From Euptelea pleiosperma (taxonomy: Eukaryota > Streptophyta > Magnoliopsida > Ranunculales > Eupteleaceae), in the NCBI GenBank assembly GCA_035048495.1, contig CM068553.1:11339259-11403258 (forward strand): a DNA stretch of 64,000 bases, given 5' to 3'. Both the position numbers and the translations under genes were made by a program. A model generated the notes under the pieces. It was not told the origin of the DNA, made no database searches, and saw only the letters and a list, made by a program, of their open reading frames with translations. Below are positions 63,605 to 64,000 of this stretch, piece after piece (position 1 is the stretch's first letter; each line of letters begins with the position of its first letter).

Positions 63605-64000
63605 CCATGGTTTTAAAAACAGCCGTTTAAACGGTAACGCCCCAAGCCTATTTCCGTTAAAACATTTTAAACACGTTTTATCGGTTTTGAAAAAAATGGC
63701 CGTTTTTTTTGTTTTAACGGCCGTTAAAATCGTTTAAACAGCCGTTTAATTTTGAAAAGTTTTGTGAAAAAAAGGCCGTTAAAACTGTTTAATTCCGTTA
63801 AAATCCATTTAATTTTCGTTAAATTCCGTTTTTTTTTTTACTTTTCAAATTTTGAATTTCAGCGCCACTTTTTCCGTTTTTTTTCCCTTAAAATCGTTAA
63901 AATCCGTTTAATTCCATTTTTTTCCCATTTTTTTTTCATTTTTGCCCCTGGCCATTTCAATCCGTTTAAACGGTAACACCCCCAGTCCGTTTAACCATTA
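63605..64000. mobile_element. CCAWGGTTTTAAAA MITE, variant subfamily, cut by the window end
   Basis: Starts CCATGGTTTTAAAAACAGCCG. The interior uses CCGTTTAAACGG instead of CCGTTATAACGG, with the conserved ATTTTGAATTTCAGCGCC block. The right end lies beyond the window. Confidence 0.6.

Noticed and set aside
1..64000. CRISPR arrays, operons, prokaryotic promoters or Shine-Dalgarno sites
   Set aside because: The window is plant nuclear DNA. The regular repeats are palindromic transposons or tandem duplications, not spaced direct repeats.

Overview
This is a repeat-dense, AT-rich stretch of a flowering-plant nuclear genome. The evidence is a set of plant-only gene families (pectin methylesterase inhibitors, a GIL1/IRKI-type DUF641 protein), a plastid-type serine hydroxymethyltransferase (SHMT) with plant exon structure, eukaryotic tRNA genes, and LTR, LINE, SINE, Helitron, MULE, hAT and Tourist-type sequences. 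I cannot name the species. It is a non-grass angiosperm with a lot of nested transposable-element DNA; a magnoliid or early-diverging lineage is only a guess.

Genes. Five protein genes look intact. One is an intronless-CDS GIL1/IRKI-like gene (11922-13190, +) with a 5'-UTR intron. The other four are small secreted pectin methylesterase inhibitors (PMEI): 16359-16976 (+), 27889-28491 (+), 38983-39606 (-) and 61812-62432 (-). They form two subgroups, a forward pair and a reverse pair, so this is an old, loosely spaced PMEI cluster opened up by transposons. A plastid-type (SHM3-like) SHMT gene with 11 recognisable exons occupies 49487-57456 but is a pseudogene: frameshifts in exons 1 and 3, nonsense codons in exons 6 and 9, and no AG acceptor before exon 8. 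There are three intact tRNA genes: Glu(CTC) at 41924-41995, Gln(TTG) at 57961-58032 on the minus strand, and Glu(CTC) at 58488-58559. Each tRNA-Glu is followed by decayed tRNA-like copies.

Layout. 0-11 kb holds MITEs, a hAT-type element carrying foreign-looking coding sequence, a duplicated ~700-bp repeat, a LINE end and a 2.6-kb long-TIR MULE with nested elements. 11-17 kb holds the GIL1-like gene and PMEI-1. 17-27 kb is a mosaic of foldback elements, mini-Helitrons and an internally deleted LTR retrotransposon that carries a SINE. 27-39 kb has PMEI-2, several palindromic MITEs, Helitron fragments, a LINE RNase H remnant and PMEI-3. 40-49 kb has tRNA-Glu, a hAT MITE, further foldbacks, a T-rich repeat and two TRIM-like mini-retrotransposons. 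49-58 kb is the SHMT pseudogene with LINE insertions in its introns. 58-64 kb has tRNAs, a probable solo LTR, a tandem triplication, PMEI-4 and more MITEs.

The most striking feature is the non-coding fraction. A palindromic foldback family with G-box-containing (CCACGTGG) ends is present in about 17 copies and is the usual landing site for other elements. A second family (CCAWGGTTTAAA ends, interior rich in TTATAACGG) leaves 6-bp target duplications. Two members sit in mirror-image positions in the two arms of one foldback. Most non-genic space is explained by these dated, nested insertions; I found no multi-gene novel pathway.
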